Positions 26,830 through 36,630 of a stretch of 64,000 bases of DNA are shown piece after piece. The translations under genes were made by a program, and so were the position numbers. Within the stretch, counting starts at the first letter, position 1, and every line of letters starts with the position of its first letter. This stretch comes from Streptomyces sp. NBC_00525. Its GTDB lineage: Bacteria; Actinomycetota; Actinomycetes; Streptomycetales; Streptomycetaceae. The notes under the pieces are model-generated. The model ran no database searches, was not told the DNA's origin, and worked only from the letters and a program-made list of their open reading frames with translations. The stretch spans positions 6,741,449 through 6,805,448 of the forward strand of contig NZ_CP107834.1 of assembly GCF_036346595.1 (NCBI RefSeq), written 5' to 3'.

Positions 26830-27694
26830 GACCGTGTCCTATGTGGTGAGGTGGTCGTTGGGCAGGTCATGGGGCGGGGTACGTGGAGTTGGATTGTTCC
26901 GGACGGGCTGTGGGAGATCGCCGAGCCGTTGGTCCCACCATCGAGGACGCGTCCGCAGGGCGGGGGAACGCAGGACGCGCCTGATGAGACGCTGTTCGCC
27001 GCGATCATTTACGTGCTGGTCAGTGGTTGTGCCGGGCGTGCTCTGCCGCCATGCTTCGGCATATCGAAGTCGACGGCTCACCGCAGGTTCCTGATCTGGT
27101 CCCGGGCCGGAGTCTGGGGTCGGCTGCACGAGGAGATCCTGCACCGCCTCGACGACTCCGGCCTGCTCGATCTCTCCCGCGCGGTCCTCGACTCCGCCCA
27201 CGTGAGGGCGAAAAAAAGGGGCGAACTCACAGGGCCGAGTCCCGTGGACCGGGGCAAGACGGGTTCCAAGATGCACGTCCTGTCGGACGCGAACGGCCTG
27301 CCCCTCATCGTCGGCGTCTCAGCCGCCAATACCCACGACAGCCAAGGCATCAGGTCCATGGTCGCGGGTCTCCAAACGAAACACGACCCCCACCGCGGCC
27401 GGTACTTCAAACCAGCGCCTCCACGCCGACAAGGCATACGACATACCTGAACTGCGGAAATGGCTCCGCGGCAAACGCATCGGCGTCCGCATCGCCCGCA
27501 AGGGAATCGAATCATCCGAGCGGCTCGGGCGACGCCGTTGGGTCATCGAACGGACCATGTCCTGGCTGACCGGCTACCACCGACTCAACCACCGATACGA
27601 ACGCCACCCCCGCAACTACCTGGCCTTCCTCGGCCTCGCCACCGCCATCTGCTGCTACAAACGACTCCTCCGCCTCACCACATAGGACACGGTC
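26830..27694. mobile_element. IS5-family insertion sequence with 22-bp perfect ends
   Basis: The left end (26830-26851) and right end (27673-27694) are perfect 22-bp inverted repeats beginning GACCGTGTCCTATGTGGTGA. They enclose one transposase gene. The right end stops 21 bp before the stop codon of jetD, so the element landed just beyond the Wadjet operon. A partial repeat of the inner end (CCTATGTGG) follows the right end, hinting at an older or nested insertion. Confidence 0.8.
26869..27685 (+). pseudogene. IS5-family transposase, frameshifted
   Basis: The ATG at 26869 starts GRGTWSWIVPDGLWEIAEPL (IS5/IS427-type N-terminus). The DDE core follows: LDSAHVRAKKRGELTGPSP (first Asp), then KTGSKMHVLSDANGLPL with VSAANTHDSQ. 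Near 27410 the frame is lost in RYFKP, and the remainder (RLHADKAYDIPELRKWLRGK, RRRWVIERTMSWLTGYHRLN with the catalytic Glu) lies in another frame, ending at the TAG at 27683. A run of seven A at about 27210 is a possible slippery site, but the frame reads through it correctly, so the later break looks like damage. Confidence 0.75.
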
Positions 27695-27715
27695 CTATGT
27701 GGATGTGGCGCACGC

Positions 27716-29020
27716 CTACTCCCGCCGGAGATCGGCCAGCAGCAGCGGGAGTTGGGATTCTTCGTGGATCGCGATGCCTTGCCTCTGCATGACTTGCTGG
27801 AGGTCGGCATCCCAAACGGCCCTGGTGGGGGCCCCCGTCAGGGCTGTCACGTTCTCCGGCGACAACGCGCCGCAGGCTTGCAGGTAGTCGTCGCTGCTCA
27901 TCCGCCATGGGCGCGCACCAGCCTCGATCAACCGGTTCGTGATGGACACGCCTGCCCAGTCGAAGTCGCCGTGATAGGCGATGTCGGCTCCGCCAGCGCT
28001 AAGCCGCTGAAGAAGGGCGATTCCGGCAACCGAGGGATTCCCGCTGACACACACCAGCGGGTACGGCACGTTGTAGCGCGCCGCGGCCTGAAGAACCTGC
28101 GGGTTCTCGCACGCGTAGACCCTCGCCCCGGCGGCCGTCAGCGGCAGATCGGGCACGGACCGCAACTCCTGCAAGGCGAGATGCGTGACCAAGGACAGCG
28201 CACTGCGGGACCGCATCATCACAGACCACGGATGGGTGCCTGGCGGCTCCAGCTTCCAGACCAGGACCGTGCCGGAGACACTGTCGACGCTGACGCCCGC
28301 CCGTTCCCACAACAACCGTCGGCTCGCGCTTGACCGGGCGTGCGGCTCGGAAATCGCCGACGCGACCGCGCGCAGGACCAGCGCACCGGTGAGCCGGCCC
28401 TCATCGAGACCGTGGGCGTCACCGGTGGCGAGTGCGGCGAGTTCAGCCAGCTCCCAGGATCTTCCACTGAAGAAGTCTCCCGAGGCCGGATCGAGGTTCG
28501 GCCGTAAGACAGACAATGCCCTGACGCAACCCGCCATGGCGCGTGCAGCGGCCTCAGCGCCGACCCGCGTCAGAACTCCCGCGTTGCGAATGCCCTGCAG
28601 CCAAAGAGCAATCCACGGCTCGTCCGCCAGCCCCTCCTTGCTGAGCTGCTCATCGGCCTTCTGCCACATCGCGGTCCACTGCGCGCTGTGCGCCGCACTG
28701 GCCGCCGCACGGTCGCGAAGTGGATGACCAGTGAGGTCAGCAACAGCGCTGACAAGTCCGCATGCGGCCGATGACGACCGCAAGGCGGTCTCAAGGGCCG
28801 CCAGGCTCACCCGGCGCATCCCCGGTTCCACAGGTCGCCCCAGGATGCCTTGCAGCCTCTCTGCGCCTTCCGAGTCGAGTAACACCTGGACGGTACCTGT
28901 GGGAGAGAGCCGGTTGCCTTCGAGCCGCTTCCGTGCGGCTGCCCACAGCATCTCCAGGCTCGGATGACTCAGATAGGCGCGGGTGGCATCCGGCAGCAGG
29001 AACTGCGGAGAGGGCATCAC
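27716..29020 (-). CDS. jetD: Wadjet nuclease subunit JetD (DUF2399, TIGR02679-like)
   Basis: A 434-residue protein and the last gene of the jetABCD operon, overlapping jetC by 4 bp. The C-terminal half is the DUF2399 domain with a Toprim-like metal site: VYACENPQVL (Glu) and IAYHGDFDWAGVSI (D352, D354), as in topoisomerase VI-like nucleases. In Wadjet systems the SMC motor extrudes closed circular plasmid DNA and JetD cleaves it. Length and motifs are typical and the frame is intact. An IS5 element sits 21 bp past the stop without damaging the gene. Confidence 0.88.
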   Translation of the reverse strand: MMPSPQFLLPDATRAYLSHPSLEMLWAAARKRLEGNRLSPTGTVQVLLDSEGAERLQGILGRPVEPGMRRVSLAALETALRSSSAACGLVSAVADLTGHPLRDRAAASAAHSAQWTAMWQKADEQLSKEGLADEPWIALWLQGIRNAGVLTRVGAEAAARAMAGCVRALSVLRPNLDPASGDFFSGRSWELAELAALATGDAHGLDEGRLTGALVLRAVASAISEPHARSSASRRLLWERAGVSVDSVSGTVLVWKLEPPGTHPWSVMMRSRSALSLVTHLALQELRSVPDLPLTAAGARVYACENPQVLQAAARYNVPYPLVCVSGNPSVAGIALLQRLSAGGADIAYHGDFDWAGVSITNRLIEAGARPWRMSSDDYLQACGALSPENVTALTGAPTRAVWDADLQQVMQRQGIAIHEESQLPLLLADLRRE

Positions 29021-32000
29021 GCAGCCCGCAAGTGCCGGGTGCGGCCGTCCCAGTGCACGTGCGTAGTGATCGCAGCCGTGCCTTCTGCACGTCGTACCTC
29101 GTAGGCGTCGATTGCCGGTACTTCAGGGTAGAACCCCCACAGCGCGTGGCCGGTCATGACGAAGTCCAGGTCCAGGCGGACCAGGAGGGCCATCAACTCG
29201 CCGACGGTGGCGTGGTCGACTTTCGCGAAGGCGTCGTCGAGGAGAATGAGCCGAAGAGCCCGCCCAGCATCGGGCAGACTGCTCAGGAAGGCATCAGCGG
29301 CAGCGAACAGGGTCACATAAGACACGAACCGGGTCTCGCCCTGGGAGAGCTTGGCGCGGCGGCTGATCTTACGCTCCTGGCCTGGATTGGGGCCGGTGAT
29401 GATGATGTCCATGGCGTGCCAGACGCGATAGTCCAAGGCCGTGCGCAGATGGGCGGCGTACCCGGCTTCGGGCGACGCGGCATTTGCGTCGTCCACCAGG
29501 TTCTTGAGCAGGTCGATGAGTTCCTCGGACTCTCGGTCTTTGAGCATGACGACGTCGCGCTTGAGGAGATCGAGTACACGCTGGACTCTCTCATTCGCGC
29601 CGTCGGCCAGACGCCAGCGGATGTTCACCCCGATGCCATGGCTGGTGGAGATGGTGCCCAAGGAAGTGTCCATGCCTGAAACCAGCTTGCGGGCCTCCCC
29701 GATGCGACTTCTCAGCTCCTGGGCCATGCCGCCGAGAACGAAGTTGTGGAAGGCGGTGCGCTCCCGCTGCGTGAGTGCATTGCGGCCTCGGTCACGGCGC
29801 TCTTTGAGCGAGACGGCTGCCTGGGCGACGTGTTGGCGGCCCGTGGCGTCGGCCACCTCTACGACATGAAACCCCTCGTCGACCGTGACGATGACGTCGA
29901 AGGCGCCGGCGGTGTTGCGTTCCAGCACGGACTGGGCCCTGATCAGGGCAGTGGCGTCTGCGGTGCTCTGGGGGGCACGCAAGCAAGCCTTCACCGCCTG
30001 TACGGCGGAGGAAATGTCGCCGGGCGATGCCGTGACCGACAGCAATGCGCCGTGCGCCTTTGGATCGGATGTGAGAGCGACGGCCGTGGCCGGCTGTGAC
30101 ACACGCCCATGCAGGATCTGTGTGCACCGGAGGAGCTCTTGCCGAGCCCGGAGGGAGTCCTCGTCGGCTTGCCGGGTGCGGGCTTCAGCGGCAGCCTTGC
30201 TGCCGTTGAGCCCATGGACGGCCTGCTGAATCCGGCGCAGGTCCTGCTCCGCCTTCACAAGAGCTCGCTCAGCTTCCGAGAGACGGTCATGGATCTCTTG
30301 AGGGTCAGCTCCCAGCGAGTCTCGTAGCGCCGCCACCGCTGCCGCCTCCCTGGACCAGGCCCGACAGGCTGACTCGGCCCGCTCCTCTGCTTCCTTGCGG
30401 CTCGCAGCCATCTCGGCCCCCTCGCCCACCAGATGGCGGTGGCGCTCGAAGAGCCGGCCCAGTGCTTCACTCGAGCGCTCCAGCTCCGTGCAGGCGTGCT
30501 CGGCAAAGCCCGCAGCGGACTGCACGGCCTCCAGCCCCACCGGGGCATCCGGCAGTCCCAGCGCAGCACAGACCTCGCGATGGCTGTGCTGACGGGCCGA
30601 CCATTCCCGCTCAGCCTCCTCGGCCTTGACCCGCATCTGCTCCGCCTCGCGCAGCAGGGCGGATGCATCCTGCCTGGCGGACGAGGCTCGCAGCCGCAGC
30701 GTCGCCAGCCGGGCGGATTGCGGCGCGAGCAGAAGATACTCCTCCAGGCGCCTCAGAGAAGAGTCCAGCCGTTCCCGTTTCTCGCTACGCAGCTGAGCTG
30801 CTTGCTCGAGCTGGGCAAGGTGTTGCCCGATTTCAGCCAGGCGTGCCGCCCTCGCGGCAGCCCGCGCCGCAGCTCCGATGAAACGGGCACAGGGAAGCTG
30901 ATGGCGACCCGTCAGAGGCCCGTTTCCCCACGATCCGTCGGGCGACACCCAGGTCGAGTGCCCCGGAGATAGGGCGATCCGATGCAGGACAGCCTCGATC
31001 TGCTGACGCGGTACTCCGCAGTCATCTGCCACCGTCACCACACGCCGCAAAGACTCCAAGACCGTGGGCCCTTGGGCCCTGATGAGCAGCTGACCGTCCA
31101 GGGCCACCACGTCGCCATCCGCAGTGAACGACGCGTGCAGCAGGCCCGACGCCAGCAAGGCAGCTTCCACACCGGCCTGGGTCTGCGCATCGGTTCCGGG
31201 CACGAACTCCAGGACACGCCACAGCGGCACGGCACCGTCCACGACCTGGTTCAGCCAGGGCGGCCCCGGGGGAGCGGGGTCGTGTTCCTGCTGAAGTGCC
31301 TTTGCTTCCCCGAGCAGGCCCCTACGCAGGTCCGCGTCTGCCTCTGCCTCGGTCTGCAGGGCCGACAACTGCCGGGCGTGCCGTGTACGAGCGGGGAAGG
31401 CGGCCTGCGAAGCAGTGGCGTCGAGACGGGCCAGCTGCTCCTCGGCCCCTCGGCCGTCGTCGGGCCCGCCCGCCCATGCCTCGAGTGTCTTCAGTGCTTC
31501 GCCGACCGGTGTTGCGGCCCAGCCGACGTCGCCCAGCAGGTGCGCCGTTTCAGGGGCGCCGGCCCATTCACGCCAGGCGAGAGCCAGAGCAACCGCTTCG
31601 TCATCCCGTTCGCCTGCAGCTGTCAGCGCCCGTTCCTCTGACTGGGCAGCGGATGCGGCGCAGTCCTCCGCCCGGTCGCGCTGACGCATGACCTGCTCGT
31701 GCTCAGAGCGCAGGCGGCGGGCGTCACGGCCGCGGACCTCAGCCTGTTGGGCGCGCGTCGAGGCAGCCGCCCTGGCAGCACCCGCGGCCCGGCCCGTCTC
31801 TTCCAGAGCGGCCTGCGCCTCGACAGCGGGGGGTTCGACGCACAGCACCATGGGACGGGTGTGCGGCTCGGGGTCGGACTCCGGCGCGGTGCGCACCGGC
31901 TCGGTCACTGCCGGCGGCTTGCCGAGCCGGACGGCAAGCCGCGAGGGGACCGGCGTGTCCAGGCCGGCTTGTTTGAGCAGGGCGGTGGCACGATGCGCGA

Positions 32001-33210
32001 GTTCTTGGGTTTCCTGGGCGTGGCTCTGCAGGTCCCCGGCCACCTGATTGCTTGTGCGTGCGGCTCGGTCTTCTTCACGGCGCACGAATGCGGCGGCTTC
32101 AAGGGCGCTGTTGGCGGCTGAGGCGAGGGCCTGGACGGTCTTGTCGCGCTCGCCGAGCTCGCGTGCTGCCTTGTACTGCGTGGATTCACGGATCCCGGTG
32201 GTGGTGGCTCGCAGCTCCTCACACAGGCCCTGGAGCTCCTCTTCCTGCGCCTGCTTCGCCGCGTGCTCGCCGGTCAGCCGTTCGTGCTCTGCTGCGCGCT
32301 CTGCGGCCGTGTGGTCCGCCTGTTGCGAGGTCGACGCAGCTGTGAGGGCGTCGTCGGCTGCCTCGCACAACACGCCGGTCGTGTAACGGGCGTAGACCTT
32401 CAGGAAGTCGGCGACATGGTTGTAGGAAGTCTCGAGCCGGCCGAGTGCGGCGCGCATCTCCTCCAAGCCGTCGAGTTCCTCACCCGCGCGTGCGATGGCG
32501 GACTCGGACAGGGGCGGAAGCGCGTCGGAGAGGATCTGAGGCAGGCGCCCTTCGTCGATGCGGTTGCCTACGTCGGGAGAGCGCAGTGTGTGCAGAAGCT
32601 GCAAAAGCCCGTCGAATCGTTCCCGGCCTTGGTCGCCGTGCAGGCCGAACACAGCGGCTCGGACGCGGTCGCGATGGGTTTCGGGTGAGGCGGTGAGGCG
32701 GTCGGCCCCGATAGCCTCGATAAGGCCTTCCCGGGAAAGCGGAATGCGGCCAGGGTCCATCAGGGTGAGGTCGTCGTCGACTCGCAACGGCGTGAGGAAG
32801 TACCACGCTTTGGCCTCCTTTGTGCTGTGGGAGTAGCGCACCAGCGCACCCACGGTGAGGTACTCGACGGCGATCTCTGCCGCGGTGGTCCTGGTGAGCT
32901 CCAGCCATACGTATCCCAGGCGGTTGGGCTGTCCCTCACCGCCTGCGCGCATGAGGTCTTCCAGGCGGACTTTTCCTGAGCCGGTGGCGTCCATGCGCCG
33001 TCTGTCGGCGTCCAGCACGAAGGGCAGCAGCATCTCAAGTGCCCTGGACTTGCCCGACCCGTTCGAGCCGCGCAGGACGAGCCGGCCCCCTGAGAGGTCG
33101 AAACGCTGGTCGTAGTAGAACCAGACGTTGACGATCCCGGCGCGGTTCATCCGCCAGCGGTCGTGCTCCGGTTCGGGCGTACGCTGCCGGGGGAGTGGAA
33201 CGGTGGTCAT
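29017..33210 (-). CDS. jetC: Wadjet SMC-like ATPase JetC (TIGR02680-like)
   Basis: A 1397-residue SMC-like ATPase. The N-terminal head has Walker A LRGSNGSGKS (residues 48-55 region). A very long coiled-coil region rich in Glu/Ala/Arg/Gln occupies most of the middle. The C-terminal head has the ABC signature KLSQGETRFVSYV and Walker B LILLDDAFAKVDHATVG. In Wadjet it is the loop-extruding motor working with the kleisin-like JetA, the KITE-like JetB and the nuclease JetD. It overlaps jetB (ATGA) and jetD by 4 bp each, showing a tightly coupled operon. The intact 4.2-kb frame contrasts with the decay elsewhere in the window. Confidence 0.9.
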   Translation of the reverse strand: MTTVPLPRQRTPEPEHDRWRMNRAGIVNVWFYYDQRFDLSGGRLVLRGSNGSGKSRALEMLLPFVLDADRRRMDATGSGKVRLEDLMRAGGEGQPNRLGYVWLELTRTTAAEIAVEYLTVGALVRYSHSTKEAKAWYFLTPLRVDDDLTLMDPGRIPLSREGLIEAIGADRLTASPETHRDRVRAAVFGLHGDQGRERFDGLLQLLHTLRSPDVGNRIDEGRLPQILSDALPPLSESAIARAGEELDGLEEMRAALGRLETSYNHVADFLKVYARYTTGVLCEAADDALTAASTSQQADHTAAERAAEHERLTGEHAAKQAQEEELQGLCEELRATTTGIRESTQYKAARELGERDKTVQALASAANSALEAAAFVRREEDRAARTSNQVAGDLQSHAQETQELAHRATALLKQAGLDTPVPSRLAVRLGKPPAVTEPVRTAPESDPEPHTRPMVLCVEPPAVEAQAALEETGRAAGAARAAASTRAQQAEVRGRDARRLRSEHEQVMRQRDRAEDCAASAAQSEERALTAAGERDDEAVALALAWREWAGAPETAHLLGDVGWAATPVGEALKTLEAWAGGPDDGRGAEEQLARLDATASQAAFPARTRHARQLSALQTEAEADADLRRGLLGEAKALQQEHDPAPPGPPWLNQVVDGAVPLWRVLEFVPGTDAQTQAGVEAALLASGLLHASFTADGDVVALDGQLLIRAQGPTVLESLRRVVTVADDCGVPRQQIEAVLHRIALSPGHSTWVSPDGSWGNGPLTGRHQLPCARFIGAAARAAARAARLAEIGQHLAQLEQAAQLRSEKRERLDSSLRRLEEYLLLAPQSARLATLRLRASSARQDASALLREAEQMRVKAEEAEREWSARQHSHREVCAALGLPDAPVGLEAVQSAAGFAEHACTELERSSEALGRLFERHRHLVGEGAEMAASRKEAEERAESACRAWSREAAAVAALRDSLGADPQEIHDRLSEAERALVKAEQDLRRIQQAVHGLNGSKAAAEARTRQADEDSLRARQELLRCTQILHGRVSQPATAVALTSDPKAHGALLSVTASPGDISSAVQAVKACLRAPQSTADATALIRAQSVLERNTAGAFDVIVTVDEGFHVVEVADATGRQHVAQAAVSLKERRDRGRNALTQRERTAFHNFVLGGMAQELRSRIGEARKLVSGMDTSLGTISTSHGIGVNIRWRLADGANERVQRVLDLLKRDVVMLKDRESEELIDLLKNLVDDANAASPEAGYAAHLRTALDYRVWHAMDIIITGPNPGQERKISRRAKLSQGETRFVSYVTLFAAADAFLSSLPDAGRALRLILLDDAFAKVDHATVGELMALLVRLDLDFVMTGHALWGFYPEVPAIDAYEVRRAEGTAAITTHVHWDGRTRHLRAA

Positions 33211-34496
33211 GGACTCTCCCCGGAAGTAGCCGCGTCGAACAGGATGTCTGTGTGCAGTGCGGTATCAGCGAACGCAGAGGTCTGCTGCGGAGACGGAGGG
33301 CGGACAGCCGACTTGCTGCGCAGGGACATACGGGGTTCAGGCCGGTAACGCGCCACGGCCGGGTGAAGCACCAGCCCGTCGGGCCGCGCCTGGCCCAAGG
33401 AGACCGACTCCAGGAGAGCGACGACGTCACCTCTGAGCCGTGCCGGGTCAGCGACGTAGGCGGCCGACCATGCCTTGGCGTACCTGCTGACAAGGTGGGC
33501 GAGCTCTTCGTCCACCACATGCCATGGCGTGAGCAGGCCATGGACGGCAGGGGTGTTGCCGGTCGCCTTGTTGCCGGAGGCGGGGCGTCCCAGGTCGGTC
33601 AGAGCATCGGCGAGGAGCAGGGCTGCCTGACGCACCGTTCCCGTGCCGGGAAACTCCACGTCGCTCAGGGTTCCCTCGACGTCGTAGGCCACAGCGCCCT
33701 CAGCCCGGACCTCGAGTGTCAGGCCGAAATGCTCTTCGAGCAGGCGTGTCAGTTCTGAGCGCTCACGCGACAGGACATCCCGCTCGTCGGCGGGCAGGTC
33801 CTCACGTCGGACCAGCGGGTTCTCCACCAGCTTGCGGCGCAGGCTGCGGCGCGGCTCGGCGAGCTCGCTGGGTGCCTGGGCGATCACATCCCGCAGAGAG
33901 TTCACGCCGCGCAGGGGACGGGGGAGGACGTGAGCGAGCAGAGGGCGGTGAATGGTCAGCAGAGCTTCCTCCTTCCTTTCGCTCCAGGCCACGAGCGAGC
34001 CGTCTGTCTCGGTCAGCACGCCCCAGTCGATGAGGAGGCCGATGGCCTGTACCAGGCGCCGGTTCTCAGCAGGTGTGTCCTGCAGGTCGACACGGGCGGT
34101 GGCCGCATCGGCGCGGATCTGCTCGATCAGCGAGGAGATCAAGAGCTGCTCTTCCGTACCAGGCGCAAGCAGAGCGGCGCAGGCGAGGGTGAACAGGGCG
34201 TACGTCTGTGGCGTGAAGACCGGGCTGTCGCCCCGCCGGACGTGGCGCTGCGGACTGTCACTGCTCGGCGGTGCTTTGACGAGCCGGGCGAAGGAATGCT
34301 CGACGATGAGGGGGTAGCCCAGGATCTGCGCGAACATGGACCGCAGAGCGGTGGAGTGACGCCGTACGAGTGCCAGCTCGGCGGGCTGCCGGTGCGCTGT
34401 CAGGATTGGCTGCGCGAGCAGGGTCCGGGCTGCGAGTTGTCGTTCTGCGGCCTCATGCTGTGCGGTGGTACCTCGGGATGCCAAGGGAGCGCTCAC
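33207..34496 (-). CDS. jetB: Wadjet subunit JetB (DUF2398, TIGR02678-like)
   Basis: A 429-residue, mostly helical protein with winged-helix-like segments, matching the DUF2398/TIGR02678 family by length and position. Characteristic stretches include LLAQPILTAHRQPAELALVR, LIDWGVLTETDGSLVAW and GTVRQAALLLADALTDLGRP. It corresponds to the KITE-like subunit of bacterial SMC complexes and bridges JetA and JetC. It overlaps both neighbours by 4 bp. No catalytic motif is expected or seen. Confidence 0.85.
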   Translation of the reverse strand: MSAPLASRGTTAQHEAAERQLAARTLLAQPILTAHRQPAELALVRRHSTALRSMFAQILGYPLIVEHSFARLVKAPPSSDSPQRHVRRGDSPVFTPQTYALFTLACAALLAPGTEEQLLISSLIEQIRADAATARVDLQDTPAENRRLVQAIGLLIDWGVLTETDGSLVAWSERKEEALLTIHRPLLAHVLPRPLRGVNSLRDVIAQAPSELAEPRRSLRRKLVENPLVRREDLPADERDVLSRERSELTRLLEEHFGLTLEVRAEGAVAYDVEGTLSDVEFPGTGTVRQAALLLADALTDLGRPASGNKATGNTPAVHGLLTPWHVVDEELAHLVSRYAKAWSAAYVADPARLRGDVVALLESVSLGQARPDGLVLHPAVARYRPEPRMSLRSKSAVRPPSPQQTSAFADTALHTDILFDAATSGESP

Positions 34497-36100
34497 TGGC
34501 TGCTCCCGTCCGGGGAGGCAGCGGCGTCATGGCGCCGGGGCACGCCGGACAGCGTGCCGTCGGCGGCCGGTTTCTCGGCGGGAAGAGGCGGGCCGGCGGG
34601 CTTGGCTGCCGAAGCATGCAGGACGAGCCCGGTGAAGGTGGTGTCGCCGTCGTGGGCCAGGACGCGGGTTGCCTCGGCGGCCGAGGGAGCGGCGTGCACG
34701 GTGACGTCGAGGTCTGCCCCGGTGATGCTGACGGGTTCTGACAGAGAGGGATGCTGGACCAGCGCCTGGGAGACGAGGTCGAGCAGGAGGTCGCGGGCTG
34801 CGGGCGTCAGAGTCCTGCCGTTCAGTTGCCCCGCGGCGGCCAGCTCGGCCGCCGCAGCCTGCCGCTCGGCCTGCTCGGCCTCGAACTGGGCGGTCAGGCG
34901 TTCGCGGTCCAGTCCTGGATCAGGGATGCGTGCCGTGCGTCCCCGGGCCGCACGGTCGCCCCGTTCTCTGAGAGAGACGGGGACATCGACAGGATCGGTG
35001 TCCCACCAGGAGTGGGCCGGTGTTGCCCGAGGGTCCGCCTCGTCCGGGCCCAGCCCCATATGCCGTGCCGGGTAGGTGCCGTAGGCGGCCGCGAATCCCC
35101 GGTGTGCTTCCTCAGCGCTTGCCTGGGTGAACAGAGCGGCCAGGTGCAGAAGATCCGCCCGGCGCGTGCCGGTGGTTCCGGCCGACGCCAGCAGGCGCCG
35201 GGCGTTGGTGATCAGCTGGTTGAGAGCCGCTTCTGCGGCAGAGCGCAGATGCGAGGGTCCGGAGGGGCCCTCCGACCCGCTGTACCAGGCGAGCAGTTCG
35301 GTCCAGTCCGTGCGCTGGCGGCCTGGCAGGCGCTGAACCTGGGCAGGGTCTGCGGAGGTGAGGCCGGGCAGGTTGTCCAGGACGGCAAGGATGCTGCCGA
35401 CGATCGGTTCGAGCTGCTCGAGCCGGTCCAGGACGGCGGGAGCGTGCCGGCTGACGTCTGTGTCGATCAGATCGACGTACTCCAGAAGGAGTCCCTTGAA
35501 CGACGCGTACTCGTCGTCGACGAGGTCGTAGCGGGAGAGGACGGACGACAGGTAGGTGTAGAAGTCGCGAACGCTCTCGACGAAGATTTTCTGGTTGTTG
35601 AAGAGAGTGGTGACGTCAGCGGCCAGGGCCTCGGCATCAGCGGTGTGCGGCGTGCGCGCCTGGCGGAGGATGCGGTCCAGCAGCGTCACCATGCTGCCCA
35701 GCAGTTCGCGGGCGACCTCCCGCGCGCCGTCGCTCGTCTGCAGGATTTCGTCGATCTGGCGCTGGACCGCGCTGCCCAGCCTGGTGGTCTGGAACCGCCG
35801 TCTGGCGTGCTGGAACGCCGCCACGGTGGGCACGCGGGGGTCACGCATGGACGGCATCAGGTTCTTCCAGCCGACCAGCTTGATGCAGCGGTCCTCCGCT
35901 TGTTCCAGGGACAGGCGGATACCGCGTTCGGCCAGCCGGGTTCTGACGTCCTCGGCGGACAGGTCGGCCAGCAGTGTCTCGGTGAACAGCCGCATGATGG
36001 CCAGGTACTCGGTCGAGTGCTCGGCCGTGACGTGACGGTAGAGCAGCTGACGTTCGTCCGGCTCAGGATCCGGCGCGTGAGCGTCGAGACCTTCCTCCAT
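34493..36100 (-). CDS. jetA: Wadjet subunit JetA (DUF2397, TIGR02677-like)
   Basis: A 535-residue protein starting at the ATG at 36100 with GGGGAG upstream. It corresponds to DUF2397/TIGR02677, the kleisin-like subunit of this Wadjet class. The N-terminal part has YLAIMRLFTETLLADLSAED and ERGIRLSLEQAEDRCIKLVG, a winged-helix-like start. The long helical middle contains LFNNQKIFVESVRDFYTYLS and PPLP-type linkers. It is the first jet gene, only 50 bp after the stop of the PIN gene on the same strand, so the regulator, PIN and jet genes may form one operon. Confidence 0.85.
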   Translation of the reverse strand: MEEGLDAHAPDPEPDERQLLYRHVTAEHSTEYLAIMRLFTETLLADLSAEDVRTRLAERGIRLSLEQAEDRCIKLVGWKNLMPSMRDPRVPTVAAFQHARRRFQTTRLGSAVQRQIDEILQTSDGAREVARELLGSMVTLLDRILRQARTPHTADAEALAADVTTLFNNQKIFVESVRDFYTYLSSVLSRYDLVDDEYASFKGLLLEYVDLIDTDVSRHAPAVLDRLEQLEPIVGSILAVLDNLPGLTSADPAQVQRLPGRQRTDWTELLAWYSGSEGPSGPSHLRSAAEAALNQLITNARRLLASAGTTGTRRADLLHLAALFTQASAEEAHRGFAAAYGTYPARHMGLGPDEADPRATPAHSWWDTDPVDVPVSLRERGDRAARGRTARIPDPGLDRERLTAQFEAEQAERQAAAAELAAAGQLNGRTLTPAARDLLLDLVSQALVQHPSLSEPVSITGADLDVTVHAAPSAAEATRVLAHDGDTTFTGLVLHASAAKPAGPPLPAEKPAADGTLSGVPRRHDAAASPDGSSQ

Positions 36101-36121
36101 TGCGACGTCTCCCCTTCGCCG

Positions 36122-36153
36122 TGACCGGGGCGCGGTAGGCGCCCTGCCGGTCA
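36122..36153 (-). terminator. GC hairpin between PIN gene and jetA
   Basis: TGACCGG...GGGCGC pairs with GCGCCC...CCGGTCA around a short loop. The hairpin overlaps the PIN stop codon and ends about 20 bp before jetA. There is no T-run, so it may be a weak terminator, an attenuator or an mRNA-processing site that separates regulator and jet expression. Confidence 0.35.
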
Positions 36154-36630
36154 GCCTAGGAACATGGCACGTGTGACCTGCCGGGATGACTGATAGTCGC
36201 CGAAAGCTGACTGCTTCCGACCGTGTCCGTGTCTGGCCTCATCTGAGGTGCTGGGCGGCACGTCGAGAGACCGGCCCTGGCTTCGAATCTGCTGCAGAAG
36301 GGCGAACGCCTGCAGCGGTGAGATGTCGCCCCTGTTGCATCCGTGCGCCATGACGTCCTTGGTCCGCCACGTGGTGATGTCCTGACGCTCGGCGAAGTCG
36401 CAGGCGGCCCGGTCGTCGCTGAGCCAGATCGATTCCTTGAAGTCCTGCCAGCCTTCCAGGAGCACATCGGCGAGCCGCGGGTGGGCAGCAAGGGCGGAGG
36501 AGCGGGCCTCGTACGCGACGGCCTCGGTCCGTCTTCCGCGCCCGTCCAGGACGGTTCTGAGCAGGTCGAGGCGGTCGATGGAGGCGAAATTGCACAGCAC
36601 GGTGTTGTCGGGAAAGCACCATCGGGTCAA
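36151..36630 (-). CDS. PIN-domain-like protein coupled to an HTH-protease gene
   Basis: The TTG at 36630 overlaps the regulator's TGA (TTGA), giving 159 residues. The sequence begins like a PIN nuclease: FPDNTVLCNFASIDRLDLL (first Asp), then AVAYEARSSALAAHPRLADV (Glu), then ESIWLSDDRAACDFAERQ (third acidic pair). That is the acid-residue order of PIN ribonucleases. Partner genes of this kind, sitting after an HTH/ImmA-IrrE protein, resemble toxin modules in which the protease-regulator is the control element. The C-terminal third (about 110-159) is unusual and basic. RNase activity is inferred. Confidence 0.6.
   Translation of the reverse strand: MTRWCFPDNTVLCNFASIDRLDLLRTVLDGRGRRTEAVAYEARSSALAAHPRLADVLLEGWQDFKESIWLSDDRAACDFAERQDITTWRTKDVMAHGCNRGDISPLQAFALLQQIRSQGRSLDVPPSTSDEARHGHGRKQSAFGDYQSSRQVTRAMFLG

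Noticed and set aside
27200..27225. A7 run in the IS5 transposase as a programmed frameshift site
   Set aside because: The frame reads correctly through the run into the next conserved block; the actual break is about 200 bp later and looks like damage.
34751..36124. 457-codon plus-strand frame over jetA
   Set aside because: Antisense shadow; jetA has operon overlaps and matching family length.
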